Assembly: GCF_025421715.1 (NCBI RefSeq)
Contig: NZ_JAOEFC010000003.1
Span: 124,001 to 188,000 of the forward strand
Length of the DNA: 64,000 nt
Direction: 5' to 3'
Source of the DNA: Microbacterium festucae
Lineage (GTDB): Bacteria > Actinomycetota > Actinomycetes > Actinomycetales > Microbacteriaceae
Of the stretch, positions 62,726 to 64,000 are shown piece by piece (the first letter of the stretch is position 1; each line of letters begins with the position of its first letter). Both the position numbers and the translations under genes were made by a program. The notes beneath the pieces are model-generated. The model saw only the letters and a list, made by a program, of their open reading frames with translations, ran no database searches and was not told the origin of the DNA.

Positions 62726-64000
62726 GCGCTCCCGAGACCACGCCCACCGGCGAGGCGCCCGAGACCGGAGGCCTCAGCAAGAAGGGCCTCGGCGCCGGCA
62801 CCGTCGGGCTCATCGGCGCCATCGTCATCGGCATCTCGTGCATCGCGCCGGCCTACACCTTCACCGCCGCGGTGGGCCCCACGGCCTCGGCGGTCGGGTC
62901 GCAGATCCCCGCGGTGATCCTCGTCGGCTTCATCCCGATGCTGCTGGTCGCCTTCGGCTACCGCGAGCTCAACAGCCGCATGCCCGACGCCGGCACGAGC
63001 TTCACCTGGGCGGCGCGCGCGTTCGGACCGTGGATCGGCTGGATGGCCGGCTGGGGCCTGGTCGTGGCGACCGTGCTGGTGCTGTCGAACCTCGCCGGGG
63101 TCGCCGTGGACTTCCTGTTCCTGCTGCTGTCGCAGCTCACCGGCAACGCCGACATCGCCGCCCTGGCGGGGGAGACGTGGATCAACGTGGGGGTGTGCCT
63201 GCTGTTCATGCTCGGCGCCACCTTCGTCTCCTACCGCGACATGCAGACCACCCAGCGCCTGCAGTACGTGCTGGTCACCTTCCAGCTGCTCGTGCTGGTG
63301 TTCTTCGCCGTCGCCGCCATCGTCGAGGCGGTCTCGGGCGACGGCTTCGACTACACGCCGTTCACCCTGTCGTGGTTCAACCCGTTCGCGATCGAGTCGT
63401 TCGGGGCGCTGGTGGCGGGGCTGTCGCTGTCGATCTTCATCTTCTGGGGGTGGGATGTGACCCTCACCATGAACGAGGAGACCACCGACCCCGAGCGCAC
63501 CCCCGGCCGCGCCGCCACCATCACGGTGGTCACGATCGTCTCGGTGTACCTGCTGCTGGCCGTCGCGATGATCATGTACGCGGGGGTGGGAACCGGCGAC
63601 CTGGGCCTGGGTAACGAGGAGATCCAGGAGAACGTCTTCTTCCACCTGTCGGGACCGGTGCTGGGTCCGCTGGCCTTCCTCGTCTCGCTGGCCGTGCTCA
63701 CCAGCTCGGCCTCGTCGCTGCAGTCGACCTTCGTCGGCCCCGCCCGCACCCTGCTGGCGATGGGGCACTACGGCGCCCTCCCGAAGGCCTTCGCCCACGT
63801 GAGCCCGCGGTTCTTCACCCCCGGGTTCGCCACGGTCGTCTCGGCGGTGGTCGCCTCGGCCTTCTACGCCGTGATGCGCGTGGTCAGCGAGAACACGCTG
63901 TGGGACACGATCCTCACCCTCGGCATGATGATCTGCTTCTACTACGGCATCACCGCCTTCGCGTGCGTCTGGTACTTCCGCCGCCAGTGGTTCGACTCGG
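62722..64000 (+). CDS. APC family amino acid/polyamine permease (partial, runs off the window)
   Basis: At least 426 residues with about eleven membrane segments and the APC signature GLIGAIVIGISCIAPAYTFT near residue 30. AGGAGG precedes ATG 62722. In context with putrescine oxidase and GabT it is probably a putrescine or other amine importer. The C-terminus lies beyond base 64000. Confidence 0.9.
   Translation, partial: MSAPETTPTGEAPETGGLSKKGLGAGTVGLIGAIVIGISCIAPAYTFTAAVGPTASAVGSQIPAVILVGFIPMLLVAFGYRELNSRMPDAGTSFTWAARAFGPWIGWMAGWGLVVATVLVLSNLAGVAVDFLFLLLSQLTGNADIAALAGETWINVGVCLLFMLGATFVSYRDMQTTQRLQYVLVTFQLLVLVFFAVAAIVEAVSGDGFDYTPFTLSWFNPFAIESFGALVAGLSLSIFIFWGWDVTLTMNEETTDPERTPGRAATITVVTIVSVYLLLAVAMIMYAGVGTGDLGLGNEEIQENVFFHLSGPVLGPLAFLVSLAVLTSSASSLQSTFVGPARTLLAMGHYGALPKAFAHVSPRFFTPGFATVVSAVVASAFYAVMRVVSENTLWDTILTLGMMICFYYGITAFACVWYFRRQWFDS

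Overview
The window is high-GC actinobacterial DNA. Gene content, tight ATGA overlaps, many start codons placed 6-7 bases after a TANNNT hexamer (leaderless transcripts), and the MaoC-MaoC-murB and aceB/aceA/ramB neighbourhoods all suggest a Microbacteriaceae chromosome, probably Microbacterium-like. The taxon is inferred from style and gene order; there is no rRNA here. No CRISPR array, rRNA operon, complete insertion sequence or integrase was seen.

Layout. (1) 0.1-2.7 kb: an M20 peptidase, an AhpD-like protein and an unrecognised gene. (2) 2.7-10.6 kb: an accessory island with different codon use and long non-coding stretches. It holds a Tn5-type bleomycin-binding homologue, a 642-aa LGFP-repeat protein, an ASCH protein overlapping a 681-aa GNAT-PIN-GNAT-PUA-like fusion, and a large PIN-like protein. 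It is flanked by ~245-bp imperfect direct repeats, and the right-hand repeat is a pseudogene joined to a copy of the yajQ 3' end. (3) 11.3-22.7 kb: a glycan-use locus with a LacI regulator, an ABC sugar importer, a GH2 beta-mannosidase, an FAD oxidoreductase and a secreted multidomain propeller protein. Two putative operators share a 14-base motif. (4) 22.8-27.8 kb: small stress, membrane and lipoprotein genes.

(5) 28-36 kb: yajQ, an FBP zinc-finger protein, tRNA-Tyr, a membrane protein, a phytoene-dehydrogenase-like oxidoreductase, an inositol-phosphatase family enzyme, an M23 endopeptidase with a structured leader, tRNA-Thr, tRNA-Met and a non-specific nuclease. (6) 36-46.3 kb: a heterodimeric ABC exporter with a TauE-like protein, two MaoC dehydratases, murB, an aspartate-type aminotransferase, a DrrAB-type exporter and a YCII protein. 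(7) 46.4-52.7 kb: a secreted lipase, then the glyoxylate shunt (aceA, aceB) with a RamB-type regulator. (8) 52.7-64 kb: a TetR-MFS-amidohydrolase-M20 unit, then a PucR-GabT-putrescine oxidase-UspA-APC permease cluster that looks like polyamine uptake and breakdown. The last gene runs off the window.

Taken together this is a heterotroph that imports and trims mannose-containing glycans, uses lipids or acetate through the glyoxylate shunt, and degrades peptides and polyamines. The accessory island is the part least explained by known biology.
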